Below, piece by piece: positions 54,501-64,000 of a stretch of DNA of 64,000 nt (its first letter is position 1; each line of letters begins with the position of its first letter). Origin of the DNA: Aquitalea pelogenes (GTDB lineage: Bacteria; Pseudomonadota; Gammaproteobacteria; Burkholderiales; Chromobacteriaceae). Below the pieces are notes generated by a model, which was not told the origin of the DNA, did no database searches, and saw only the letters and a list, made by a program, of their open reading frames with translations. The DNA lies in assembly GCF_001515305.1 (NCBI RefSeq), contig NZ_LNQV01000019.1, forward strand, positions 1 to 64,000, read 5' to 3'. The translations under genes were made by a program, and so were the position numbers.

Positions 54501-55670
54501 ATGTACAGCAGCCTGCGTTTTGACCACGGCGACACTTACGACATGTTGCGCCAGAGCGTGAAGGATTTTGCCGACGCCGAAATCGCCCCGCGCGCCGCCG
54601 ACATCGACCGTGACAACCTCTTTCCGGCCGACCTGTGGCGCAAGTTTGGTGACCTGGGCTTGCTGGGCATCACCGCAGAAGAAGAATACGGTGGTGCCAA
54701 TATGGGCTACCTGGCCCACATGATCGTGATGGAAGAAATCAGCCGTGCCTCGGCTTCAGTCGCCCTGTCCTACGGCGCCCATTCCAATCTGTGCGTCAAC
54801 CAGATCCGCAAGAACGGCAGCACCGAACAGAAAGCCCGCTACCTGCCCAAGCTGATTTCCGGCGAACACGTGGGCGCGCTGGCCATGTCCGAACCCAATG
54901 CCGGTTCCGATGTGGTCAGCATGAAGCTGCGCGCCGATAAAAAAGGCGACCGTTATGTACTGAACGGCAGCAAGATGTGGATTACCAACGGCGGCGATGC
55001 CGACACCCTGGTGGTGTATGCCAAGACCGACGTCAACGCCGGGCCCAGGGGCATCACGGCTTTTATCGTGGAAAAGGGCTTTGCCGGTTTCTCGCATGGC
55101 AGCAAGCTGGACAAGCTGGGCATGCGCGGTTCCAACACCTACCCGCTATTCTTCGACAACTGTGAAATCCCGGCCGAAAACGTACTGGGCGGCGAAGGCA
55201 ATGGCGTGAAAGTGCTGATGAGCGGGCTGGACTACGAACGCGCCGTGCTATCGGCAGGCCCGCTGGGCATCATGCAGGCCTGCATGGACATCGTCGTCCC
55301 CTATCTGAATGACCGCAAACAGTTTGGCCAGGCCATTGGCGACTTCCAGCTGATGCAGGGCAAGCTGGCCGACATGTACGTCAAGCTGTCTGCCAGCCGC
55401 GCCTATGTCTATGCCGTCGGCCAGGCGCTGGACCGGGGCGATACCGGCCGCCAGACGCGCAAGGACGCTGCCGGGGCCATTCTGTACGCCGCCGAAAACG
55501 CCACCCAGATGGCGCTGGATGCCATCCAGTGCCTGGGCGGCAACGGCTATATCAATGAATACGCCACCGGCCGCCTGCTGCGCGATGCCAAGTTGTATGA
55601 AATCGGCGCAGGCACCAGCGAAATCCGCCGCTGGCTGATTGGCCGCGAACTGATGGCCGAGACACGCTAA
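54501..55670 (+). CDS. liuA: Isovaleryl-CoA dehydrogenase
   Basis: A 389-residue acyl-CoA dehydrogenase. [37 protein letters not shown] and the catalytic Glu segment [22 protein letters not shown] (isovaleryl type has this Glu in place of the later one) are visible. It ends with [19 protein letters not shown]. It makes 3-methylcrotonyl-CoA in leucine catabolism. GAGGAG precedes ATG 54501. First gene of the liu operon. Confidence 0.95.
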   Translation: MYSSLRFDHGDTYDMLRQSVKDFADAEIAPRAADIDRDNLFPADLWRKFGDLGLLGITAEEEYGGANMGYLAHMIVMEEISRASASVALSYGAHSNLCVNQIRKNGSTEQKARYLPKLISGEHVGALAMSEPNAGSDVVSMKLRADKKGDRYVLNGSKMWITNGGDADTLVVYAKTDVNAGPRGITAFIVEKGFAGFSHGSKLDKLGMRGSNTYPLFFDNCEIPAENVLGGEGNGVKVLMSGLDYERAVLSAGPLGIMQACMDIVVPYLNDRKQFGQAIGDFQLMQGKLADMYVKLSASRAYVYAVGQALDRGDTGRQTRKDAAGAILYAAENATQMALDAIQCLGGNGYINEYATGRLLRDAKLYEIGAGTSEIRRWLIGRELMAETR

Positions 55671-55679
55671 GAGCCGGAT

Positions 55680-55777
55680 AAAACGCCTGATGCCGCGTTG
55701 CGCCGCCTGGCCGTACCCAATGTACTGTCTGCGGCGGCGCACCTTGCCTCAGCCGCGTTCTCCACGCGCTTCGTTTT
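55680..55777. repeat. Dispersed palindromic element, copy B
   Basis: A 98-bp element with outer arms AAAACG (55680-55685) and CGTTTT (55772-55777), and the core GCGTTGCGCCGCCT...TACTGTCTGCGGCGGCGC. The core is the reverse complement of the core of copy A at 46378-46479, with only scattered differences. It lies in the liuA-liuB gap. Confidence 0.75.
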
Positions 55778-55838
55778 GCCTTGCTTTACTTGGCTTTGAA
55801 AAAACCTGACGGATCGGCACAAAAACAAGAGGCTCTCC

Positions 55839-57436
55839 ATGCCAGTCATCGAATCCAAACTCTCCCCCCGCGCGCCGGACTTCCAGGCCAATGCCGACAA
55901 GATGCGTGCGCTGGTGGATGACTTGAAACAGAAGGTCGCTCAGGCGGCGCTGGGCGGCGGCGACAAAGCCCGTGACAAACACACCGCGCGTGGCAAGCTG
56001 CTGCCGCGCGAGCGTATCAACCTCCTGCTGGACCCTGGTGCGCCCTTTCTGGAACTGTCCCAACTGGCGGCCTTTGGCATGTACAACGATGATGCGCCGG
56101 GTGCCAGCCTGATCAGCGGCATCGGCCGCATTGCCGGGGTGGACTGCCTGATCATCGCCAACGATGCCACGGTCAAGGGCGGTACTTATTACCCGATGAC
56201 GGTGAAAAAGCATCTGCGCGCGCAGGAAATCGCCAGGGAAAACCGCCTGCCCTGCGTCTATCTGGTGGATTCCGGCGGGCCTTCTTGCCACTGCAGGACG
56301 AAGTGTTTCCGGACAAGGAACACTTTGGCCGCATTTTCTTCAACCAGGCCCAATTGTCTGCCGCCGGCATTCCGCAAATTGCGGTGGTGATGGGCAGCTG
56401 TACCGCTGGCGGTGCTTATGTACCGGCCATGTCGGACGAAACCGTCATCGTCAAGGAACAAGGCACCATCTTTCTGGGCGGCCCGCCGTTAGTGAAGGCC
56501 GCTACCGGCGAAGTCGTCACCGCAGAAGAACTGGGCGGTGGTGATGTACATGCGCGCATCTCCGGCGTGGCCGACCACCTGGCGCAGAACGACGCCCACG
56601 CGCTGGGCATTGCCCGCCGCATCGTGGCCGACCTCAACTGGCACAAACAAGGCGTGCTGGACCGCGCCGAACCTAAAGCACCACGCCATGCCGCCGAGGA
56701 AATCTACGGCGTGATTCCGGCTGACCCGAAAAAGCCGTTTGATGTGCGTGAAATCATCGCCCGACTGGTGGACGACTCCGACTTTGACGAATTCAAGCAG
56801 AACTACGGCACGACGCTGGTCACCGGTTTTGCCCGCCTCAATGGCTGGCGTGTTGGCATCATCGCCAATAACGGCATCCTGTTTTCCGAATCGGCCCTCA
56901 AGGGTGCGCACTTTGTCGAACTGTGCTGCCAGCGCGGCATTCCGCTGATCTTCCTGCAGAACATCACCGGCTTCATGGTGGGCAAGAAGTATGAAAACGG
57001 CGGCATCGCCAAGGATGGCGCCAAGCTGGTTACCGCCGTGGCCTGCGCCAGCGTGCCCAAGTTCACCGTGCTGATTGGCGGCAGCTTCGGGGCGGGTAAC
57101 TACGGCATGTGTGGCCGCGCTTACAGCCCGCGCATGCTGTGGATGTGGCCCAACAGCCGCATTTCGGTGATGGGTGGCGAACAGGCCGCCGGGGTGCTGG
57201 CACAGGTAAAGAAAGAACAACTGGGCGAGGCCTTCACCGCCGAGCAGGAAGAAGCGCTGAAAGCACCGGTACGCGAACAATACGAACGTCAGGGCCACCC
57301 TTATTACGCCAGTGCACGGCTGTGGGACGACGGCATCATCGACCCGGCCCAGACCCGCGATGTACTGAGCCTGGCACTGGAAGCAGCCCTGTCCGCGCCC
57401 ATCGAAAAGACACGCTTTGGCGTGTTCCGCATGTAA
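55839..57436 (+). CDS. liuB: Methylcrotonyl-CoA carboxylase beta subunit (frameshift in this sequence)
   Basis: About 532 residues when one base is restored; carboxyltransferase subunit. First frame: [21 protein letters not shown] to YLVDSGG. One G is missing in a G run at 56277-56279, and the next frame continues [30 protein letters not shown], and [22 protein letters not shown] to the stop. Biotin-dependent carboxyltransferase motifs ([11 protein letters not shown]) are intact. It carboxylates 3-methylcrotonyl-CoA with LiuD. The break is in a homopolymer and the rest is uniform. Confidence 0.93.
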
Positions 57437-57445
57437 GGAAGCGCC

Positions 57446-58243
57446 ATGAGCCAGTATCAGACTCTCGATATCCATCACAGCGGCAGCACCGCCACTGTCT
57501 GGATGAACCGCCCGGAACTGCACAATGCGCTGAACGAAATGCTGATTGCCGAGCTGACCGCCGCCTTCAAGGCACTGCAACTGGACGACAGCGTGCGCGT
57601 CATCGTGCTGGCCGGACATGGCAAAAGCTTTTCCGCCGGGGCTGACCTGGACTGGATGCGCCGTGCCGCCGGCTACAGCGAGGCAGAAAACCTGGCCGAT
57701 GCCCAGCGCCTGGCCGCCATGCTCAAGGCCATTTACCGCAGCCAGAAGCCAGTAATCGCCCGCATCCACGGCCCGGCCATTGCCGGTGGCACCGGCCTGG
57801 CTACCGTATGTGACATTGCCATTGCCACCGACGCCGCCCGCTTCGGCCTGACCGAAGTGCGGCTGGGCCTGATTCCGGCCACCATCGGCCCTTATGTGGC
57901 CGATGCCATCGGCTGGCGGCAGGCGCGGCGCTACTTCCTGTCGGCCGAGCGCATTGACGCCGCCACCGCCGCCCGTATCGGCCTGGTGCATGAAGTTGTC
58001 GCCGCCGACATGCTGGACCAGCGCATCGCCGACATCGCCAGCGAACTGGCCAAAGGTGCACCACGCGCACTGGGGGCCGCCAAAGACCTGCTGGCCGAAC
58101 TGCATGAAGGCTCACCGTGGGATGACGACCTGCTGGCCGATACCGCCAGCCGCATTGCCAGTACCCGCAGCGGACAGGAAGCCCGCGAAGGCCTGGCCGC
58201 CTTCTTCGACAAACGTCCGCCCGCCTGGCAACAAGAACAATAA
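57446..58243 (+). CDS. liuC: Methylglutaconyl-CoA hydratase
   Basis: A 265-residue crotonase-fold enzyme. GHGKSFSAGADLDWMRR makes the CoA oxyanion hole; AIAGGTGLATVCDIAIATD and FGLTEVRLGLIPATIGPYV complete the family pattern. It hydrates 3-methylglutaconyl-CoA to HMG-CoA. Start 57446 follows liuB by 9 bases. Confidence 0.92.
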   Translation: MSQYQTLDIHHSGSTATVWMNRPELHNALNEMLIAELTAAFKALQLDDSVRVIVLAGHGKSFSAGADLDWMRRAAGYSEAENLADAQRLAAMLKAIYRSQKPVIARIHGPAIAGGTGLATVCDIAIATDAARFGLTEVRLGLIPATIGPYVADAIGWRQARRYFLSAERIDAATAARIGLVHEVVAADMLDQRIADIASELAKGAPRALGAAKDLLAELHEGSPWDDDLLADTASRIASTRSGQEAREGLAAFFDKRPPAWQQEQ

Positions 58244-58253
58244 GGACACTGCC

Positions 58254-60221
58254 ATGTTCAAGAAAATCCTCATTGCCAACCGCGGGGAAATCGCCTGCCG
58301 GGTGATCAAGACCGCGCGCCAGCTGGGCATTGCCACTGTTGCCGTTTATTCCGACGCCGATGCCGATGCCCGCTTTGTCAGACTGGCCGATGAAGCCTGG
58401 CGACTGGGTCCGGCTCCGGCGGCGGAATCCTATCTCAAGGCCGGGCTGATTCTGGACATTGCCCGCCAGAGCGGTGCCGAGGCCATCCACCCCGGTTATG
58501 GTTTTTTGTCGGAAAACGCTGATTTTGCCGCCGCCTGCGCTGCCGCAGGTATCGCCTTTATCGGCCCTCCGGCCAGCGCCATTGCCGCCATGGGCAGTAA
58601 ATCTGCCGCCAAGGCACTGATGGAACAGGCGGCCGTACCGCTGGTGCCCGGCTATCACGGCGAGCGCCAGGAGCCGGATTTCCTGCACCAGCAAGCCGAC
58701 CGTATCGGCTATCCGGTACTGATCAAGGCCAGCGCCGGTGGTGGTGGCAAGGGCATGCGCATTGTCGAGCGCAGTGAGGATTTCGCCGCTGCGCTGGCCT
58801 CCTGCCAGCGCGAAGCAGCCGCCAGCTTTGGTGACGACAAGGTACTGGTGGAGAAATACCTGCCACGTTCGCGCCATGTGGAAATCCAGGTGTTTGCCGA
58901 CAGCCTGGGCGGCTGTGTCTACCTGTTCGAGCGTGACTGCTCGGTGCAGCGCCGTCATCAGAAAGTACTGGAAGAAGCACCGGCACCGGATTTGCCGGTC
59001 AGCACCCGGCAGGCCATGGGCGAAGCCGCCTGCGCCGCTGCGCGTGCGGTGGGCTATGTCGGTGCGGGGACGGTGGAATTCATCATGGCGGTACAGGACG
59101 ATGGCCGCCCCGGTGACTTTTACTTCATGGAAATGAACACCCGCCTGCAGGTGGAACACCCGGTGACCGAAATGATCACCCGGCAGGACTTGGTGGCCTG
59201 GCAGTTGCAAGTAGCCGCCGGTCAGCCGCTGCCGCTGCGGCAGGACGAGCTACAGATTCATGGCCACGCCATCGAGGCGCGTATTTATGCAGAAGACCCG
59301 GACAAGGGCTTCCTGCCCGCCACCGGCCAGCTGATTCACCTGGCTACCCCTGCCGAAAGCGCACAGGTACGCATCGATACCGGGGTGGAACAAGGCGACA
59401 GCATCAGCCCCTTCTACGACCCGATGATTGCCAAGCTGATTGTCTGGGGTGAAAACCGGGCTGCCGCCTTGCAACAGCTGGACGCGGCACTGGCGCAGTA
59501 TCAGGTGGCCGGTGTCACCACCAATATCGCCTTCCTGCGCCGCATTGTGCAGCACCACAGCTTTGCCAGTGGTGCAGTGGATACCGGGCTCATCGCCCGC
59601 TATCAGGATGCCTTGCTGCCACCAGCCACTCCTGCCAGTAGTGCTCAGCTGGCTGTGCTGGCGCTGGTCCAGACGCTGGGCGCGCAGACGGACTTCCCGG
59701 TGCGCGCAGGCTGGCGACTGAATGGTCAGCTGGAAACCGTCCAGCAATTCATGCACGGCGACACCCTGCACAGTGTCAGCGTGCGCCATCTGGAGCACGG
59801 TTTTGCCGTGACGGTGGCAGGACAGACATATCAGGCCATGGCACGGCTGCAACACGGTGAATGGCATGTCACGCTGGACGGGCAACAACTGCGCGCCACC
59901 GTCATTAGCCAGCAGCAGCTGCGGGTGTTGTTCCTGCAAGGCGAACGGCTGGAAGCAAGCTGGGTGGACCCGTACGCCGCCAGCGCCGAAGAAGTGCATG
60001 GCGCCACCCACCTGAAAGCACCGATGCCTGGGCGGGTAGTGGCCTTGCTGGCCAGTAGCGGGCAGCAGGTGAGCAAGGGTGAGCCCCTGTTGATTCTGGA
60101 AGCCATGAAAATGGAGCACACCATCCATGCCCCAGCCGATGGCACGGTGAATGCCTTTTACTTTGGTGCTGGTGAACAGGTATGCGATGGCGACGAGTTG
60201 CTCGACTTCGACGCCGACTGA
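58254..60221 (+). CDS. liuD: Methylcrotonyl-CoA carboxylase alpha (biotin) subunit
   Basis: A 655-residue protein with biotin carboxylase (MFKKILIANRGEIACRVIKTARQLG; ATP-grasp KASAGGGGKGMRIV; EMNTRLQVEHPVTE) and a C-terminal biotinyl domain with the modified Lys in EAMKMEHTIHAPADG. A BT-like linker lies between them. It pairs with LiuB. Start 58254 is 10 bases after the liuC stop. Confidence 0.95.
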   Translation: MFKKILIANRGEIACRVIKTARQLGIATVAVYSDADADARFVRLADEAWRLGPAPAAESYLKAGLILDIARQSGAEAIHPGYGFLSENADFAAACAAAGIAFIGPPASAIAAMGSKSAAKALMEQAAVPLVPGYHGERQEPDFLHQQADRIGYPVLIKASAGGGGKGMRIVERSEDFAAALASCQREAAASFGDDKVLVEKYLPRSRHVEIQVFADSLGGCVYLFERDCSVQRRHQKVLEEAPAPDLPVSTRQAMGEAACAAARAVGYVGAGTVEFIMAVQDDGRPGDFYFMEMNTRLQVEHPVTEMITRQDLVAWQLQVAAGQPLPLRQDELQIHGHAIEARIYAEDPDKGFLPATGQLIHLATPAESAQVRIDTGVEQGDSISPFYDPMIAKLIVWGENRAAALQQLDAALAQYQVAGVTTNIAFLRRIVQHHSFASGAVDTGLIARYQDALLPPATPASSAQLAVLALVQTLGAQTDFPVRAGWRLNGQLETVQQFMHGDTLHSVSVRHLEHGFAVTVAGQTYQAMARLQHGEWHVTLDGQQLRATVISQQQLRVLFLQGERLEASWVDPYAASAEEVHGATHLKAPMPGRVVALLASSGQQVSKGEPLLILEAMKMEHTIHAPADGTVNAFYFGAGEQVCDGDELLDFDAD

Positions 60222-60239
60222 TCCGGAGGACAACACGCT

Positions 60240-61132
60240 ATGCCAACCGTAAAAATCGTCGAAGTCGGCCCGCGCGACGGGCTGCAGAACGAAAAGCAGC
60301 AGGTGGATACCGCCAGCAAGCTGGAACTGATTCGCCGCCTGGCTGAAAGCGGCCTCACCACCATCGAGGCCGGCGCTTTTGTCTCGCCCAAATGGGTGCC
60401 GCAAATGGCCGACAGTTTGCAAGTATTGCAGGCACTGGAGCTGTCCGGTGCGGTGAATTACCCGGTGCTGGTGCCCAACGACAAGGGCATGGAACAGGCA
60501 CTGGCAGCTGGCGTGCGCGAGATTGCCGTGTTTGGTGCGGCCAGTGAAAGTTTCAGCCAGAAAAACATCAATGCCAGCATTGCCGAAAGCCTGGCCCGCT
60601 TTGACAGCGTGATGGCTACAGCACGGCGCGAGGGCATCCGCGTGCGCGGCTATGTGTCCTGCGTGGTGGATTGCCCCTACGAGGGCGCCATCGCCCCGGC
60701 CAAGGTGGCAGAAGTGGCTGCCCGTCTGCTGGACATGGGCTGCTACGAAATTTCGCTGGGCGACACCATAGGCACGGGCACGCCCAACCGGGTACTGGAC
60801 ATGCTGGAAGCAGTCAGCAAGCTTGTGCCAATTGCACAACTGGCAGGCCACTTCCACGATACCTACGGCATGGCCATCAGCAATATTCATGCTTCTTTTC
60901 AGGCTGGCATCAGAACATTCGATTCCTCGATTGCCGGGCTGGGCGGCTGCCCGTATGCTCGTGGGCATCCGGCAATGTGGCCACCGAAGACGTGGTGTAC
61001 CTGATGCATGGCCTGGGCGTGGACTGTGGCATAGACTTGCCGACACTGGTGCAAACCGCCTGGTTTGCCGCCGGCCTGCTGGGCCGCGCCCCCACCTCGA
61101 AGGTGGCGCAGGCCATGGGCCTTAGTCACTGA
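60240..61132 (+). CDS. liuE: Hydroxymethylglutaryl-CoA lyase (frameshift in this sequence)
   Basis: About 297 residues when one base is restored. [19 protein letters not shown] carries the catalytic Arg-Asp; [32 protein letters not shown] has the metal His ligands. The frame breaks in [10 protein letters not shown] after a missing G near 60964; the next frame resumes [17 protein letters not shown]. It splits HMG-CoA into acetyl-CoA and acetoacetate, the end of the leucine branch. Confidence 0.92.
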
Positions 61133-61182
61133 TACGTGGATGTCCAGCCCGCCACCCACATGAAAAACCGGAGTAAGAAATC

Positions 61183-61548
61183 ATGGAAACCAAGAAGTAT
61201 CTCGTTATCCAGGATCACACTACCGATTACCCTGAGCCCATTAGCTTTGCAAAAGGAGCTCTTCTTACCGTAGGTGAGAGATACGATGGCCCGGAGGGAT
61301 GGGAAGACTGGCTTTTCTGTGAAACACCAGGACAAAAAGGCGGCTGGGTTCCAGCGCAGATCATTAAATTCGTTAAGGACAAGACTGCTATTTCCCTTGA
61401 AGACTACACGGCACGAGAATTGAATGCGCGCAAAGGCGAAGTTCTTATCGGAACAAAAACGATAAATGGCTGGGTATGGTGCAAGAGCAACGACAGCTTG
61501 GAGTCAGGATGGATTCCACTTGCGAATCTTCAAGAAACTTATCAATAA
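61183..61548 (+). CDS. Tandem variant-SH3-domain protein of unknown role
   Basis: A 121-residue cytosolic protein of two SH3-like units: first FAKGALLTVGERYDGPEGWEDWLFCETPGQKGGWVPAQII, second ARKGEVLIGTKTINGWVWCKS...SGWIPLANL. Each has the SH3 pattern of KGD-like turn, Trp and GWVP/GWIP end. There is no signal peptide. It lies between liuE and acetoacetyl-CoA synthetase, with AT-richer codon use than its neighbours, so it may be a late insertion. Such SH3 proteins can mediate protein contacts; no specific function is proposed. Confidence 0.78.
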   Translation: METKKYLVIQDHTTDYPEPISFAKGALLTVGERYDGPEGWEDWLFCETPGQKGGWVPAQIIKFVKDKTAISLEDYTARELNARKGEVLIGTKTINGWVWCKSNDSLESGWIPLANLQETYQ

Positions 61549-61623
61549 CGGCTGGCCATGGGCTAAGGCTCATTCAAGCCGACGTGGCCTTCTGGCGCGA
61601 ATTACTTTCAGATAAGGAATAAC

Positions 61624-63585
<1,962 letters not shown>

Positions 63586-63592
63586 CCGCTCA

Positions 63593-63613
63593 GGGCCTCC
63601 CGCCGGGAGGCCC
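63593..63613 (+). terminator. GC-rich hairpin after aacS
   Basis: GGGCCTCCC-GCC-GGGAGGCCC, 9-bp perfect stem. Only CGGCTGTCC follows, so T-tract evidence is weak. Confidence 0.55.
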
Positions 63614-63691
63614 GGCTGTCCTTGAGAGTGATCAAGGCATATCTTCTGCCACTGGCGCAGGCTGTCTGCCTGACCGTTAACAGCCACCATC

Positions 63692-64000
63692 ATGAAACGC
63701 AGCGCAGCCCTTACCCCACTCTCGCACGACCATCACCATGCCCTGTCCCTGGCCATGCAAGCCGGCAAAGCGGCACGGCAGGATGATGCTGAAGCGTGGC
63801 AACGCGTCGCCCAGCGGCTGATCCAGCATTATCAGGACAGCTTGCAAGCCCATTTCGCCCAGGAAGAACGCCTCTTGTTACCTGCGCTGTCACAAGCCGG
63901 CCAGCAGGCTGCGGTTGAGCGCACGCTGGCAGATCACGCCCATTTGCATGCCCTGCTGCAACATCCGCAACTGGCCTCGCCAGCCATGCTGCAAGCCTTT
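63692..64000 (+). CDS. Hemerythrin-like HHE protein, 3' end outside the window
   Basis: 103 codons are visible, open to the right edge. The start is ATG 63692 with MKRSAALTPLSHDHHHALSL. The His/Glu pattern LSHDHHHAL, HFAQEERLLLPAL and ADHAHLHALL is that of a hemerythrin HHE cation-binding domain binding a di-iron centre. It is not linked to the liu operon, from which a hairpin separates it. Confidence 0.85.
   Translation, partial: MKRSAALTPLSHDHHHALSLAMQAGKAARQDDAEAWQRVAQRLIQHYQDSLQAHFAQEERLLLPALSQAGQQAAVERTLADHAHLHALLQHPQLASPAMLQAF

Overview
The window looks like chromosomal DNA from a GC-rich betaproteobacterium, most likely of the Neisseriales/Chromobacteriaceae group (Chromobacterium, Aquitalea or Vogesella type). 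That placement is inferred from the gene set and codon use: a betaproteobacterial proteasome homologue (BPH) next to hslO, a fur/bamE divergon, a LiuR-type leucine catabolic cluster, a class-I cyclic-di-GMP riboswitch and several c-di-GMP proteins. No taxonomic search could be run.

Layout. Positions 1-6490 are housekeeping: partial patatin-like lipase, polyamine-binding protein, hslO, BPH, L,D-transpeptidase, rlmD. Positions 6500-14280 form an accessory secretion island: a short integrase remnant, a promoter, a c-di-GMP-I riboswitch, a 910-residue calpain-family protease with four Ig-like repeats, and convergent to it a three-gene type I secretion operon. Positions 14500-20712 hold a small unknown protein, a chemoreceptor, and a three-gene set (metallophosphoesterase, permuted papain-fold protein, membrane GGDEF/EAL protein). 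Positions 20800-35585 are mostly core genes: tRNA-Asn, rne, rluC, HAD phosphatase, Rieske protein, sppA, motD, nitroreductase, pyrD, a glycine-zipper lipoprotein, bpt-aat-fur, bamE-dapB, and a heme/iron ABC permease plus ATPase. Positions 35595-40489 are the prkA-yeaH-spoVR stress operon, followed by an overlapping DUF2062-Nudix-PilZ set.

Positions 42300-63600 are catabolic: an acyl-CoA dehydrogenase behind a PsrA-like palindrome; a non-phosphorylating L-rhamnose cluster (rhmD, rhaM, lactonase, rhaT, L-rhamnose dehydrogenase, aldolase) with a divergent LysR regulator; and a complete liu pathway for leucine/isovalerate (acyl-CoA synthetase, liuR, liuABCDE, acetoacetyl-CoA synthetase) with two copies of a LiuR-like operator and an unexpected tandem SH3 protein inside it. 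A hemerythrin-like gene runs off the right edge.

The strongest candidate for a new system is the calpain island: c-di-GMP sensed by the leader RNA probably sets production of a large protease without a signal peptide that is probably exported by the adjacent type I secretion system. Two copies of an imperfectly palindromic element of about 100 bp (46378-46479 and 55680-55777) form a dispersed repeat. Six otherwise intact genes carry a single-base frameshift in a short G/C run (near 11714, 19666, 34743, 44937, 56278 and 60964). This pattern points to sequencing error more than to gene decay, so functional statements about those genes assume the corrected frame.
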